Shown: positions 15,153-23,876 of the stretch, piece by piece | How the letters are laid out: each line of letters begins with the position of its first letter | Numbering within the stretch: position 1 is the stretch's first letter | NCBI RefSeq assembly: GCF_026342435.1 | Contig: NZ_JAPEMT010000002.1 | Span: 1,054,001 to 1,118,000 of the forward strand | DNA: 64,000 nucleotides | Source of the DNA: Streptomyces sp. NBC_00237 | GTDB lineage: Bacteria; Actinomycetota; Actinomycetes; Streptomycetales; Streptomycetaceae | Direction of reading: 5' to 3' | Notes under the pieces: generated by a model | Told to the model about the DNA's origin: nothing | Seen by the model: only the letters and a program-made list of their open reading frames with translations | The model's database searches: none | Position numbers and translations under genes: made by a program

Positions 15153-16442
15153 GTGACCGACGCCCAAGAGACCGCAGCAGAAGCAGACCTGCGAACCACC
15201 GGGGGCGGCCCCCCGGACGACGTCGAACCGGCGCCGATCCCGCTGTTGGAGCCACGCGAGGGCATTCCGCCCGTCGTGGCGACGCAGGAGGCCCTCGACG
15301 AAGTGATCGCGGCATTCGCCGCCGGAACCGGCCCCGTGGCCGTCGACGCCGAACGCGCGTCCGGCTACCGGTACGGGCAGAAGGCGTACCTGGTGCAGAT
15401 GCGCCGCGAGGGCGCGGGCAGCACGCTGATCGACCCGGTCGGCTGCCCGGACCTCTCCGCCCTCGGCGACGCCATCGCCGACGCGGAATGGGTCCTCCAC
15501 GCGGCGACGCAGGACCTCCCCTGCCTCCGCGAAATAGGCATGATCCCCACCCGGATCTTCGACACGGAGCTGGCGGGCCGCCTGGCGGGCATCCCGCGCG
15601 TGGGCCTCGGCGCGATCGTCGAGAACCTCCTCGGGTACGCCCTGGAGAAGGGCCATTCGGCCGTCGACTGGTCCACCCGTCCGCTCCCCGAGCCGTGGCT
15701 GCGTTACGCCGCCCTGGACGTCGAGCTCCTCGTCGACCTGCGCGACGCCCTCGAAAAGGAACTGGACCGGCAGGGCAAGCTGGACTGGGCGCTCCAGGAG
15801 TTCCGCGCCATCGCCGAGGCCCCGCCCGCACCCCCGCGCAAGGACCCGTGGCGGCGCACGTCCGGGATGCACAAGGTGCGTGGCCGTCGCCGTCTCGCGG
15901 TCGTACGGGAACTCTGGAACGCCCGGGACGCGATCGCCCAGCGCCGGGACGTCTCCCCCGGCAAGGTGCTGAGCGACGCGGCGATCGTCGAGGCGTCCCT
16001 CGCCGTCCCGCTGAACGTGACCGTGCTCGCCGCCCTGCCCGGCTTCGGCCACCGGATGGGCCGTCGCCAGCTGGAGCAGTGGCAGGCCGCGATCGACCGG
16101 GCGAAGGCACTCCCCGACATCGAACTCCCGCAGCCAGGCCAGGCGGTCGCGGGCCCTCCGCCGCCCCGGTCCTGGGCCGACAAGGACCCGGTCGCGGCAG
16201 CCCGCCTCTCGGCGGCCCGCGCGGCGGTCTCGGCGCAGGCCGAGGAGATCAACATGCCGCAGGAGAACCTGATCACGCCGGACACGGTGCGCCGGGTGTG
16301 CTGGGAGCCGCCGAAGCCCGCGACGGCGGAGACGGTCGCGGAGGCCCTGGCCTCGTACGGGGCGCGCCAGTGGCAGGTCAAGCTGGTCACCCCGCTCCTG
16401 GTGGAGGCTCTGGCGGCGAAGCCCGCCCCGGCGGCGGAGTGA
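15153..16442 (+). CDS. Ribonuclease D-like 3'-5' exoribonuclease with HRDC domain
   Basis: A 429-residue protein. A DEDDy exonuclease domain covers about residues 45-220. The acidic residues are in 'VAVDAERASG' (first D/E pair), 'LHAATQDLPCL' (third Asp) and 'RYAALDVELLVDL' (Tyr plus fourth Asp). An HRDC-type helical domain follows at about 240-325, and a C-terminal extension of roughly 100 residues is common in actinobacteria. It should trim 3' ends of structured RNA in the cytoplasm. In the first motif the canonical D-x-E becomes DAE, as in other RNase D proteins. Start is the leaderless GTG. Confidence 0.9.
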   Translation: MTDAQETAAEADLRTTGGGPPDDVEPAPIPLLEPREGIPPVVATQEALDEVIAAFAAGTGPVAVDAERASGYRYGQKAYLVQMRREGAGSTLIDPVGCPDLSALGDAIADAEWVLHAATQDLPCLREIGMIPTRIFDTELAGRLAGIPRVGLGAIVENLLGYALEKGHSAVDWSTRPLPEPWLRYAALDVELLVDLRDALEKELDRQGKLDWALQEFRAIAEAPPAPPRKDPWRRTSGMHKVRGRRRLAVVRELWNARDAIAQRRDVSPGKVLSDAAIVEASLAVPLNVTVLAALPGFGHRMGRRQLEQWQAAIDRAKALPDIELPQPGQAVAGPPPPRSWADKDPVAAARLSAARAAVSAQAEEINMPQENLITPDTVRRVCWEPPKPATAETVAEALASYGARQWQVKLVTPLLVEALAAKPAPAAE

Positions 16443-16475
16443 GCCCGCGCCGCTCCCGGCGGCGGTACGCGTGAG

Positions 16476-16508
16476 TGAGGCCCCCGGTCCCTGTGACCGG
16501 GGGCCTCA
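16476..16508. terminator. Hairpin between RNase D and the ABC permease gene
   Basis: Perfect 14-bp arms TGAGGCCCCCGGTC / GACCGGGGGCCTCA surround a 5-nt loop, between convergent genes. Confidence 0.85.
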
Positions 16509-16510
16509 CG

Positions 16511-16582
16511 CGTTCCGCCGTTCCGCCGATTCGCCGATTCGCCGTTCCGCTGTACCTCCGTTCCGCTGTACCGCCGATCCGC
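16511..16582. repeat. Degenerate 8-9-bp repeat (TTCCGCCGA type)
   Basis: Several copies of TTCCGCCGT, ATTCGCCG and TTCCGCTGTACC follow each other between the terminator and the stop codon of the permease gene. Confidence 0.5.
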
Positions 16583-17449
16583 TCAGGAGTAGCGGGTCAC
16601 CAGGCCCTTGCGGCGGAAGGTGCGGAGCATCCGGCGCAGGGCCAGCAGGCTCAGCAGTGTCAGCACGGCCGTGCCCCCGGCGGCCAGCGCGAACTCGCCC
16701 CACGGCATCGGCTTCCCGGCGGCCAGGGTGCGGCCGACGGCGAAGACGTGGGTGGTGGGCAGGACCTGTGCGACGGGCTGGAGGACCGTGGGCAGGGTGG
16801 TGATCGGGTAGAAGACGCCGGACAGCGGCATGACCACGGAGAGCGCGCCCCACACCAGGGCCTCGGCCCCGCTGCCGTACCGCAGGACGAGGCCGACGAC
16901 CAGGAGCGCGACCGCCCAGCCGGAGGCCAGCAGCAGAGCGGCGACCGGGATCAGGCCGAGGCCGAGGCGGGTGATGTCGAAGGCGTACGCGGCGAGGGCG
17001 AGGACGGCGACCGCGACGGTACTGGCCGCCGTACGCACGAGGGCGAACAGGCCGACGCCCGCGAGGTACTCCCAGTCCCGCATCGGGGTGGCCAGCAGAC
17101 CCAGGATGTTGCGCGACCAGGTCTCCTCCAGGAAGCCGGTGGCCAGCGAGATCTGGGTCTGGTGGACGAGGTGCCACAGGACGGTGCCGCTGAGCAGGTA
17201 GACGGCGACGGCGGTGGTGGCGCTCGGGCTGTTCCCGGCGGTCTGGGCGGCGAACAGGCCGATGGATCCGTACAGCAGGGTGTCGACGAGCGGCCAGACC
17301 AGTACGTCGAAGAACCGGTGCGGGCTGCGCTTGAGCACCAGCCAGTGGCGTCGGGCCACCGCCCGCACCCGGTGGGCGGAGGCGGCGGCCGGGGAGCGGA
17401 GGGCGGGGCCCTCGGTCTCCGGGGGCACGGTGAGGGTGGGGCTGCTCAT
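16583..17449 (-). CDS. ABC-2 type transporter permease
   Basis: A 288-residue membrane protein with six predicted helices starting near residue 50 (FFDVLVWPLVDTLLYGSIGLF). It ends with a short cytoplasmic Arg-rich tail. The layout, including 'MPLSGVFYPITTLPTVLQPVAQVLPTTHVF' (ABC-2 motif region; split by variation in homologues), is that of exporters for polysaccharides, lipids or drugs. The ATG overlaps the stop of the ATPase gene by 4 bp (ATGA), so the two form a coupled transporter. Substrate is unknown; the neighbours hint at a glycan or glycolipid. Confidence 0.87.
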   Translation of the reverse strand: MSSPTLTVPPETEGPALRSPAAASAHRVRAVARRHWLVLKRSPHRFFDVLVWPLVDTLLYGSIGLFAAQTAGNSPSATTAVAVYLLSGTVLWHLVHQTQISLATGFLEETWSRNILGLLATPMRDWEYLAGVGLFALVRTAASTVAVAVLALAAYAFDITRLGLGLIPVAALLLASGWAVALLVVGLVLRYGSGAEALVWGALSVVMPLSGVFYPITTLPTVLQPVAQVLPTTHVFAVGRTLAAGKPMPWGEFALAAGGTAVLTLLSLLALRRMLRTFRRKGLVTRYS

Positions 17450-18255
17450 GCGGTGGCCGCCGTTTCGGGTGTGCGGTCCTGGCGGGCCCGTTCCCGGTCC
17501 CGCTCGGCCGCGAGGTGGAGGAAGACGCCTTCGAGGTCGTCGCGGCCGAAAGTGCGGGCCACGTCCCCGGGGGAGCCGTCGGCGGCGATGCGCCCGGCGT
17601 GCAGGAAGACGACGCGTTCGCAGAGGCGCTCGACCTCGGTCATGTCGTGGCTGGTGACCAGGAGGGCGGTGCCGCGTTCGGCGGACAGGGCGAGGAGTGC
17701 GGTACGGACCCTCAGGGCGATGTCCGGGTCGAGGGATGCGGTGGGCTCGTCCAGGATCATCAGGCGCGGCCGGTGCAGGGCCGCCTTGGCGATGCCGACC
17801 AGGGTGCGCTGGCCGCTGGAGAGCTGGGTGCCGATGGCGGCGGCGAGGTGGCCGATGCCGAAGCGTTCCAGGGCTTCGGAGACCGCCGCGTGCGGGTCGC
17901 GCAGCCCGTACAGATCGGCGTACAGGCGCAGGTACTCCGAGACCCTGACGCGGTCGGGCAGCGGGAGGTAGCCCGCGACGAAGCCGACTCCCTGCATGGC
18001 GCGGGCCCGGTCGCCCGGCAGCCGGTGGCCGAGGATCTCGACGCTGCCGGAGTCGGGCTCGACCGCGCCGAGGCTCATCAGAAGGGTGGTGGTCTTGCCC
18101 GCACCGTTGGGGCCCAGGAGGCCCAGGCGCTCCCCGGCGCGGACGGTGAGCGAGATGCCGTCGACGGCACGGCCGCGCGCGTACTCCTTGACGAGGTCGC
18201 GGGCGACGAGGACCGGCGGGCGTTCGTCGGCGGGGGCGGTAGCGGGGGTCAGCAT
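17446..18255 (-). CDS. ABC transporter ATP-binding protein (exporter)
   Basis: A 269-residue ATPase with Walker A GPNGAGKT at 48-55, signature 'LSSGQRTLVGIAKAAL' (LSSGQ in place of LSGGQ), Walker B 'LMILDEPTASLD' and the H-loop His in 'LLVTSHDM'. It pairs with the permease gene it overlaps. The frame is open far upstream, but the ATG at 18255 overlaps the PIG-L stop by 7 bp and matches the family start, so I cut it there. Together they form a four-gene run with the PIG-L and DUF1796 genes. Confidence 0.88.
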   Translation of the reverse strand: MLTPATAPADERPPVLVARDLVKEYARGRAVDGISLTVRAGERLGLLGPNGAGKTTTLLMSLGAVEPDSGSVEILGHRLPGDRARAMQGVGFVAGYLPLPDRVRVSEYLRLYADLYGLRDPHAAVSEALERFGIGHLAAAIGTQLSSGQRTLVGIAKAALHRPRLMILDEPTASLDPDIALRVRTALLALSAERGTALLVTSHDMTEVERLCERVVFLHAGRIAADGSPGDVARTFGRDDLEGVFLHLAAERDRERARQDRTPETAATA

Positions 18256-19025
18256 GCGGGTTCCAGGGGCGCGTGGGGCTCGACGGGCTCCAGGGACCAG
18301 ACCAGCTCGGCGCGCAGCGGTCCCGTGCGGGCGAGGAAGTGGCCGTGGTCGGCGGCGAGGGGGGCGAGCTGGGAGCCGTAGCACTGGACGGCCTCGCGCT
18401 TGGCTGCCCACTGCGCGTCGTCGGGCACGACGTGGTGCAGGACGGTGGTGCGGTGGGTGCGCAGCAGGTCCTGGTAGGCGAGGCCGCACATGGGGCTCTG
18501 CGCGAGGGCCTTGTCCGCCGCCTCGGTGCCCCACTCGGGGAGGTGGCCGGTGTAGGGGAGGTCGGCGTAGACGCGGGGCAGGGGGGTGCCGAGTCCGGCC
18601 AGGACGCGGGTGGCGCGCAGCCGGACGTTCTCGTGGTCGGGCTGGTTGCTGCCGAGGGGGACCCAGACGTCGGTTCCGGCGGGGAGGGCGGCCAGGAAGG
18701 TGTCCAGGCCGGGGAGTTCGGGGCCTTCGGCGTACGGGCCGTCCGGGTGGTCGAGCACGATCTGCTCGACGCCGAGCCTGGCGCAGGCGGCGGCGTCCTC
18801 GGCCACGCGGGCGCGGTGTGCCTCGTGCGCGGAGGAGAAGCCGCAGGTGGCGTCCCACCAGGAGACGGGGGCCCCGGGGGCGGGCGCGCCGCCGTACACG
18901 GTGACGACGGCGGTCGGTCCGGGCAGGGCGGCCAGGGTCGCGGCGAGGGAGAAGACGGCGTCGTCGAAGTGCGGGGAGAGGACGACGGTGCGCCAGGGGC
19001 GGCGGGTGGGCGGGGTGTCGGGCAT
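18249..19025 (-). CDS. PIG-L family de-N-acetylase
   Basis: A 258-residue LmbE/PIG-L fold metal-dependent amidase. The zinc motif SPHFDDAVFS has His19 and Asp21-Asp22, and the second metal-site region 'NQPDHENVRLRA' is present. Family members remove N-acetyl groups from GlcNAc-containing metabolites or glycolipids. GGAGG stands seven bases before the ATG at 19025. Its 3' end overlaps the ABC ATPase gene, so deacetylation and export are probably linked. Confidence 0.87.
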   Translation of the reverse strand: MPDTPPTRRPWRTVVLSPHFDDAVFSLAATLAALPGPTAVVTVYGGAPAPGAPVSWWDATCGFSSAHEAHRARVAEDAAACARLGVEQIVLDHPDGPYAEGPELPGLDTFLAALPAGTDVWVPLGSNQPDHENVRLRATRVLAGLGTPLPRVYADLPYTGHLPEWGTEAADKALAQSPMCGLAYQDLLRTHRTTVLHHVVPDDAQWAAKREAVQCYGSQLAPLAADHGHFLARTGPLRAELVWSLEPVEPHAPLEPAC

Positions 19026-19128
19026 GCGGGTTCCTCCGGGGTGGGACGGGGGTGTTGCCCGTGGGGCGGTACCGCGAGGAGTGCCGCCCCGCAGGGGGCT
19101 CAGGGCGCGCGGGGAGCAGTGAGGGCGC

Positions 19129-19785
19129 TCAGGGCGTGGTCGAGGGCCACAGGGCGACCGGGTCGAGGGCGGCGAAGACGCGGTCCCAGTCGGCGTCGGA
19201 GCCCTCCCAGCGCCCGGGTGCCTCGGGGACGGTGTCCCAGACGACGCCGGGCGGCAGGGCGGCCACGCTCGCGGGCGGGGTGCGGCGCAGCCAGAGCACC
19301 GCGCTCCGGTGGTCCGGGTACAGGTGTGCCAGGAGCTTCGGCAGCCGCGCCAGGTCGGTGTCGGTCAGCTCGTCGAAGGCGTCGTGGTGGACGTACAGGG
19401 TCCGTTCGCCGGAGCGGGTCCGCGTACGCCACCTGTCGGCGAGGTGCAGGAACTTCGCTCGTACGGTCGGGAGTTGGCGGTCGATGTCGTCCTGGGTGAG
19501 CCGCTCCCCGGCCGTCGGGCGGAACTCGTGGAAGAAGCGGATGCCGGTCCCCCGGTCGTGCGCGCACCGCCCGTCGCTGAACGGCTCGGACGCGCCGGTC
19601 CGCAGTACGTCGCGGAAGTCGGTGTCCAGGAGCGTGAGGACGGATGCGAAGTCGAGGTCGAGCCAGTCGAAGAAGTGGGCGCGGTCGTCGCCCGTGATGC
19701 GGCGGATCTGGTGGGTGGACTCGCAGTGGTAACCGAGGCCGACGCAAGTGTCGTACGGGGGCGGGGCGGGGGGTGCCGGGGGCAC
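19129..19785 (-). CDS. DUF1796 family putative cysteine peptidase-like protein
   Basis: A 218-residue protein starting with a Pro-rich leader, then 'YDTCVGLGYHCESTHQIRRITG' in which Cys14 and Cys21 flank the family-typical 'SLG.NC' position. 'FFDWLDLDF' and 'FFHEFRP' follow, and a C-terminal part contains 'LYVHHDAFDELTD'. DUF1796 proteins are called papain-like cysteine peptidases on weak structural grounds and often sit in glycan or natural-product loci. The start is a GTG with GGAGA five bases upstream. The true activity is unknown. Confidence 0.7.
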   Translation of the reverse strand: MPPAPPAPPPYDTCVGLGYHCESTHQIRRITGDDRAHFFDWLDLDFASVLTLLDTDFRDVLRTGASEPFSDGRCAHDRGTGIRFFHEFRPTAGERLTQDDIDRQLPTVRAKFLHLADRWRTRTRSGERTLYVHHDAFDELTDTDLARLPKLLAHLYPDHRSAVLWLRRTPPASVAALPPGVVWDTVPEAPGRWEGSDADWDRVFAALDPVALWPSTTP

Positions 19786-19840
19786 GCGGCTCTCCGATCT
19801 CGGGGTTGGAGGGGGGCGGCTGCGGGGGCTGGGTGGACGG

Positions 19841-21367
19841 TCAGGTGCGCAGGGGGGCGGTCCAGGGGCGGCCGGTGAGGAGTTCGGCGGCGGCCGTCGC
19901 GTTGGCGAGACCGGCGCCCCGGGTCAGGAGTGTCGGCGCTTCCGGCAGCGGGACGGGCGTCAGGCCCATCTCGACGGTGAGCAGTCCGGGCCGCCTCGCA
20001 CGCAGCGCGGCCAGCGTCGCCTGCTGCCAGGGGTCGTGCGCGGCGTCCCGGACGACCACGACGAGCGGTGCGCTCGCGCCCTCCGCCCCGGGGCTCTCCG
20101 GCAGGGCGATGCCGTGGGGGTCGGTGCCGGGCTCGACGTCGGTGGCGGAAGCGAGCCGACCGAGGCGTTCCAGGCTCTGCGCGAGACCCCAAGGGGCCTC
20201 CCCCACCGCCAGGTTGGCTCCCACGGCCAGCCGGAGGACGTGTACGGGGGCGGGTGCGGGGAGTTCGGGGAGCGCCACACCGGACAGGGCCCGGCGGGCG
20301 GCGGCGAGGCCGACTCCGGCGGTGAAGCCGGGGGCGGGGACCGGACCGGGAGTGGGCACGGGAGCTGCGGGCTTCGGAGCCGCCCAGGCGCGCAGGGCCG
20401 CGACCCTCGCGGCGGCCTCCTCCAGGCGATCGACCGTCAGCTCTCCTCTCCGGAGAGCCCGTTCCACCGCCTCGTACACCTCGGGGAGGATCTTCTCGCC
20501 GTCCGTGGCGCCGAGCAGGACCAGGTCGACACCCGCCGCCCAGGCGAGCACGGCGGCCCCGCCGAAGCCCCAGCGGTCGAGGATCGGGGCCATCTCCAGC
20601 GCGTCGCTGATGACGACGCCGTCGTAGCCGAGCTCCTCGCGGAGCAGGCCGGTGACCACGCGGCGGCTCAGGGTGGCGGGGAGGTCGTCGACCTGGGGAA
20701 TGCGTATGTGTCCGGTCATCACGGCCTTGGCCCCGGCGTCGAACCCCTCGACGAAGGGCGGCAGTTCGAGTGCGCGGAGCTCGTCGAGGGAGCGGGGGAT
20801 GTCCGGCAGCCAGGAGTGCGAGTCGGTGCCGGTGTCGCCGTGGCCCGGGAAGTGCTTGAGGGTGGCGGCCACTCCTCGGCCCTGGAGGCCGGTGACGAAG
20901 GCGCGGGTGTGACGGGCGACCAGGTCGGGGGTCGCACCGAAGGAACGCACGCCGATGATCGGATTGCCGGGGCGGGAGTTGACGTCCGCGCACGGGCCCA
21001 GGCAGAGGTTGACGCCGGTGTCGAGGAGGTCGTCGGCGATGGCCTCGGCGACCTGTCGGGTCAGGTCGGGGTCGTCGACGGCTCCGAGGGCGTGGTTGCC
21101 GGGGTAGACGCTGCCCCGGTGGTAGTCGAGGCGGGTGACGTCGCCGCCCTCCTCGTCGAGCGCGATCAGGGCGTCGGGGCGCACCGCGCGCAGGGGGTCG
21201 ACGATGTCGTCGCGGAGGGGGCCGCCGGGTGGGAGGAGATTGGTACCGAAGAGGCCGACGCCGGCGAGGCCCTGGTCGAGGGCGCGTTTGACCCAGTCGG
21301 GTGGGGTGCGGCCGTCGTAGGCGGGGAGGAGGCAGGCGTTCACCAGGGGGGTGAGGGAGCTGTCCAT
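19841..21367 (-). CDS. Glycoside hydrolase family 3 beta-N-acetylglucosaminidase (NagZ-like)
   Basis: A 508-residue protein. The GH3 catalytic barrel spans about residues 1-330 with the NagZ-type signature KHFPGHGDTGTDSH (171-184, the His/Asp acid-base loop) and the nucleophile Asp255 in 'VVISDALEM'. A C-terminal alpha/beta domain covers about 390-505. No signal peptide is seen, so it probably acts on imported N-acetylglucosamine oligosaccharides or cell-wall fragments in the cytoplasm. I chose the ATG at 21367 (MDSSLTPLV) because AAGG stands upstream; the longer in-frame version reads into the 81-bp repeats. It fits functionally with the ngcEFG importer elsewhere in the window. Confidence 0.88.
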   Translation of the reverse strand: MDSSLTPLVNACLLPAYDGRTPPDWVKRALDQGLAGVGLFGTNLLPPGGPLRDDIVDPLRAVRPDALIALDEEGGDVTRLDYHRGSVYPGNHALGAVDDPDLTRQVAEAIADDLLDTGVNLCLGPCADVNSRPGNPIIGVRSFGATPDLVARHTRAFVTGLQGRGVAATLKHFPGHGDTGTDSHSWLPDIPRSLDELRALELPPFVEGFDAGAKAVMTGHIRIPQVDDLPATLSRRVVTGLLREELGYDGVVISDALEMAPILDRWGFGGAAVLAWAAGVDLVLLGATDGEKILPEVYEAVERALRRGELTVDRLEEAAARVAALRAWAAPKPAAPVPTPGPVPAPGFTAGVGLAAARRALSGVALPELPAPAPVHVLRLAVGANLAVGEAPWGLAQSLERLGRLASATDVEPGTDPHGIALPESPGAEGASAPLVVVVRDAAHDPWQQATLAALRARRPGLLTVEMGLTPVPLPEAPTLLTRGAGLANATAAAELLTGRPWTAPLRT

Positions 21368-21409
21368 TTTCGGGCACCTTTGGTGAGGGACGGGTGGAAT
21401 GGCTCTACT

Positions 21410-21652
21410 TACTTGCGGCTCCGCCGCGCGGACGCTCCCGGCTCCGCTGGGGCTGGGAGGGTGCGCCCCTTGAGGGGCGCGGGGCTGTGTCACTGTGCGG
21501 CTCCGCCGCGCGGGCGCTCCTGCTCACTGGGCCTTGCGTGAACGTGCCCCTTGAGGGGCGCGGGGCTGTATCACTGTGCGGCTCCGCCGCGCGGGCGCTC
21601 CCTGCTCACTAGGGCTTGCGTGAACGTGCCCCTTGAGGGGCGCGGGGAACTG
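21410..21652. repeat. 81-bp direct repeat, three copies, each with a GCGCCCCT-type palindrome
   Basis: Units start at about 21410, 21491 and 21572. The last two are nearly identical (cactgtgcggctccgccgcg...); the first is diverged in the middle. Each ends with the palindrome GCGCCCCTTGAGGGGCGC or its shortened form, the core of a very common Streptomyces intergenic element. It lies directly upstream of the GH3 gene. Confidence 0.8.
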
Positions 21653-22152
21653 CGCGACCAGCCACGACGCGCCTGCACGTGTGCGGGACTGCCGCGCGGC
21701 GAGCGCTTTAGGTGAAGGGGTGGGTCTGGGGCGCCCGCCGCAGGCGCACCCGGGTGCGGCGCACCTGATGGCGGAGGTAACAACGGGCGGCTCCGGGGTG
21801 GGCCCGGAGCGGAGGGGGGCCGCCCCCTTGCCCGCCCGTTCCGCCCCCGGGGGGCGGCCCCGCCGCCCAAGGGGGCTAGGGAGGCGGATGCGGAGGGGGC
21901 TGGCCCCGCCGCCCCAAGGGAGCTAGGCGGAAGGGGAGGGGCTGGGGCCGTCGCCCGAGAGGGCTAGGCGGAGGCGGAGGGGCCGTCGCCCAAGGGAGCT
22001 GGGTGCGTTGGTCGAGGGGGCGGAGGTGTGGTGGTGAGGCAGGCCGCAAGGCGCGGGGCGGGCGTCGTGCACCCCTCGCGCCCTCCCCTCAGCCCCGCGC
22101 ACCCTCCCCTCAGCCCCGCGCGCCCTCCCCCTCAGCCCCGCGCACCCTCCCC
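21653..22152. repeat. Gene-free, repeat-rich region
   Basis: I see no gene in this 500 bp. Bases 21653-21678 continue the dispersed element (cgcgaccagccacgacgcg...). Bases 21830-22015 contain several imperfect copies of a 'gccgtcgcccaagggagctaggcgga' motif. The region then runs into the 21-bp array at 22079. Confidence 0.55.
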
Positions 22153-22168
22153 TCAGCCCCGCGCACCC
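22079..22168. repeat. 21-bp tandem repeat overlapping the methyltransferase stop codon
   Basis: About four copies of GCGCACCCTCCCCTCAGCCCC (one with an extra C). The TGA of the minus-strand methyltransferase gene (22153-22155) lies inside the last copy. Confidence 0.75.
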
Positions 22169-23430
22169 GTTCTGCGCAGCACGAGCCCCGTACTGCCCCG
22201 CTTGCTCAGATAGGCGCGCCCCCCGCACACCGGCTCCAGCGCGGGAGCGACCAGCACGGTCTCGTCCGCCAGCGCCCACCGGGACGTTCCGGCCAGCCAC
22301 GGGCGGACCCGTTCGGCGAGTGCGGCGGGTTCCAGGGCGAGGAGAACCAGGTCGGTCGGGAGGGCGTCGAGGAGGTCCAGGTCCTGGCCGTAATAGAGCA
22401 TCTCGATCAGGAGGTAGGCGGAACCCGGCAGCCGGGGTACCGCCGCGAGCCCTTCGAGGGCGTCCTCGTGGACCCGTACGCCGTCGAAGCCCGTTTCGAG
22501 GTGGCGGGCGAGACGGTCGCGGAAGAGCGGGTTGGGCTCCGTCGCGTCGACCGGGTAGCCCTTGGCCGCGAGCCGCACCGTGAGCGCCCCTTCACAGGCA
22601 CCCACCTCGACCAGCGGCCCCTCGTCGGGCGCGCGGTGCCGGGCGACCCATGCGGTGGTGGCGTCCAGCCGGGCCCTTTCGTAGGGAGAGGTCTCGAACT
22701 CCCACGGGTCGGCGACCGTGGCGGCCTCGTCGTCGAGGCTGGCCAGCAGCGCGAACAGGCCCTCGCGCTCGCGGGCCCCCGCCGTGGTGAAGAAGCGTTC
22801 GGCGGCCGGGACGCGCGCGGTGTAGATCATGAACTCGGGCGAGTCCGTGCTCAACAGTGGCGCGCAGTGCCGGTTGACGAAGTCGAGCTTCGCGGCGATC
22901 AGGTCCCGGTCCAGCGGGCGGTCCTCGTCGCTGACGAACTGGAGGTACGGGGAGTAGCCGACCGCGTGCCGCACCGGCAGCCCGTGGTCGCCCGCCGCGA
23001 CGTCGCGCCCGATCCGGCCCCGGCCGCGCCGGTTGTCGGCGGGCGAGTGGGTCCAGACCCGGGCGGCGCGCCCCCCGGCGGCCTCGCGCAGCAGCCGGGA
23101 GAGCTCCTCGGTGTCGGGCGGGTCGTTGCGCGCGTCGGGCGAGCGTACGTGCGGGGCGAGGGCGGCGAGCCGGTCGGCGAGGGAGGTTCCGGGCGCCAGG
23201 TCGATCCACTGCCGCACGTCGCAGCACAGCACCCGGACCGCCCCGCCGGGAGACCCCTCGGCGCCTCCCGGAGCACTCCCCCCGGCACTCCCGGGAGCCG
23301 CCCGGCCTGAGTGTTCCCCGGCCTCCTGGTCCACCGAAGCGGAACCCCGGGTGACGGAGAGGAAGTCGAGGACGGCGTCCTCGGCCCGCAGCACTACCAG
23401 TAAGTCCATCGCGTGGGGCACATCAGGCAT
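22153..23430 (-). CDS. Two-domain SAM-dependent methyltransferase
   Basis: A 425-residue protein. The C-terminal half has a class I methyltransferase/NodS-like organisation: 'WEFETSPYERARLDATTAWVA' at about 240, the SAM-binding loop 'LVEVGACEGALTVRLA' at about 277, and 'VDATEPNP' after it. The N-terminal 200 residues resemble the PIG-L-like half of bifunctional PIG-L/methyltransferase proteins ('VWTHSPADNRRGRGRIG') but lack the metal motif. They also contain a Gly/Ala/Pro insertion at about 35-60. The gene may modify the product handled by the neighbouring PIG-L/ABC genes. An internal ATG at 23409 is an alternative start. Confidence 0.7.
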   Translation of the reverse strand: MPDVPHAMDLLVVLRAEDAVLDFLSVTRGSASVDQEAGEHSGRAAPGSAGGSAPGGAEGSPGGAVRVLCCDVRQWIDLAPGTSLADRLAALAPHVRSPDARNDPPDTEELSRLLREAAGGRAARVWTHSPADNRRGRGRIGRDVAAGDHGLPVRHAVGYSPYLQFVSDEDRPLDRDLIAAKLDFVNRHCAPLLSTDSPEFMIYTARVPAAERFFTTAGAREREGLFALLASLDDEAATVADPWEFETSPYERARLDATTAWVARHRAPDEGPLVEVGACEGALTVRLAAKGYPVDATEPNPLFRDRLARHLETGFDGVRVHEDALEGLAAVPRLPGSAYLLIEMLYYGQDLDLLDALPTDLVLLALEPAALAERVRPWLAGTSRWALADETVLVAPALEPVCGGRAYLSKRGSTGLVLRRTGARG

Positions 23431-23876
23431 GGTCTATCCCGTCGGCAGGCAGAGCACAGCAGAAAAGGGCAGGTCAAAGCGGTACCGCACGTCGAGGACG
23501 GGCGATCTCGTGGCGAGCCTAAGGGCTACCGAGCGGTATGGTCCAGACCAATTTTCCGGCCGCAAAAGGGAACCGAACGGCCTCAAATCCCGTACGGGGA
23601 GGCGCAGTCGGAATCTCCCGGCGAGGACCTGACCGCCGATTCCCGCACCCCGCCTCCGCCGATTCCCGCGCCCCGCCCCCACGGACGCACCGGCGACTTT
23701 CCGCCACCACCGGCACCCGGCGACCGCCCCCACGGAATGTGACCTTCGCCGCTCCCGCGCGGAAGACTGGGCAGCATGGTTACCCGCAAGTAGCATGACG
23801 GTGTGCGGACGCGCCCACCTCGGCGAGTCCGCGTACCGGCAGCAGCACCACCCCGCACCCCGGAGGAGAGCCAATC
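23431..23876. other. Divergent intergenic region, methyltransferase / fadA
   Basis: 446 bp without a convincing gene. The AT-richer part at 23440-23560 is likely promoter space for the methyltransferase gene, and the fadA promoter lies near 23770-23800. Confidence 0.5.
23768..23796 (+). promoter_or_regulatory. fadA: Probable fadA promoter with overlapping imperfect palindrome
   Basis: TGGGCA, 17 bp, then TAGCAT would place the transcript start near 23803. The spacer and -10 overlap GTTACCCGCAAGTAGC (23779-23794), an imperfect palindrome of the GTTACC...GGTAAC type seen at TetR-family fatty-acid regulators. Operator identity is inferred. Confidence 0.4.
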
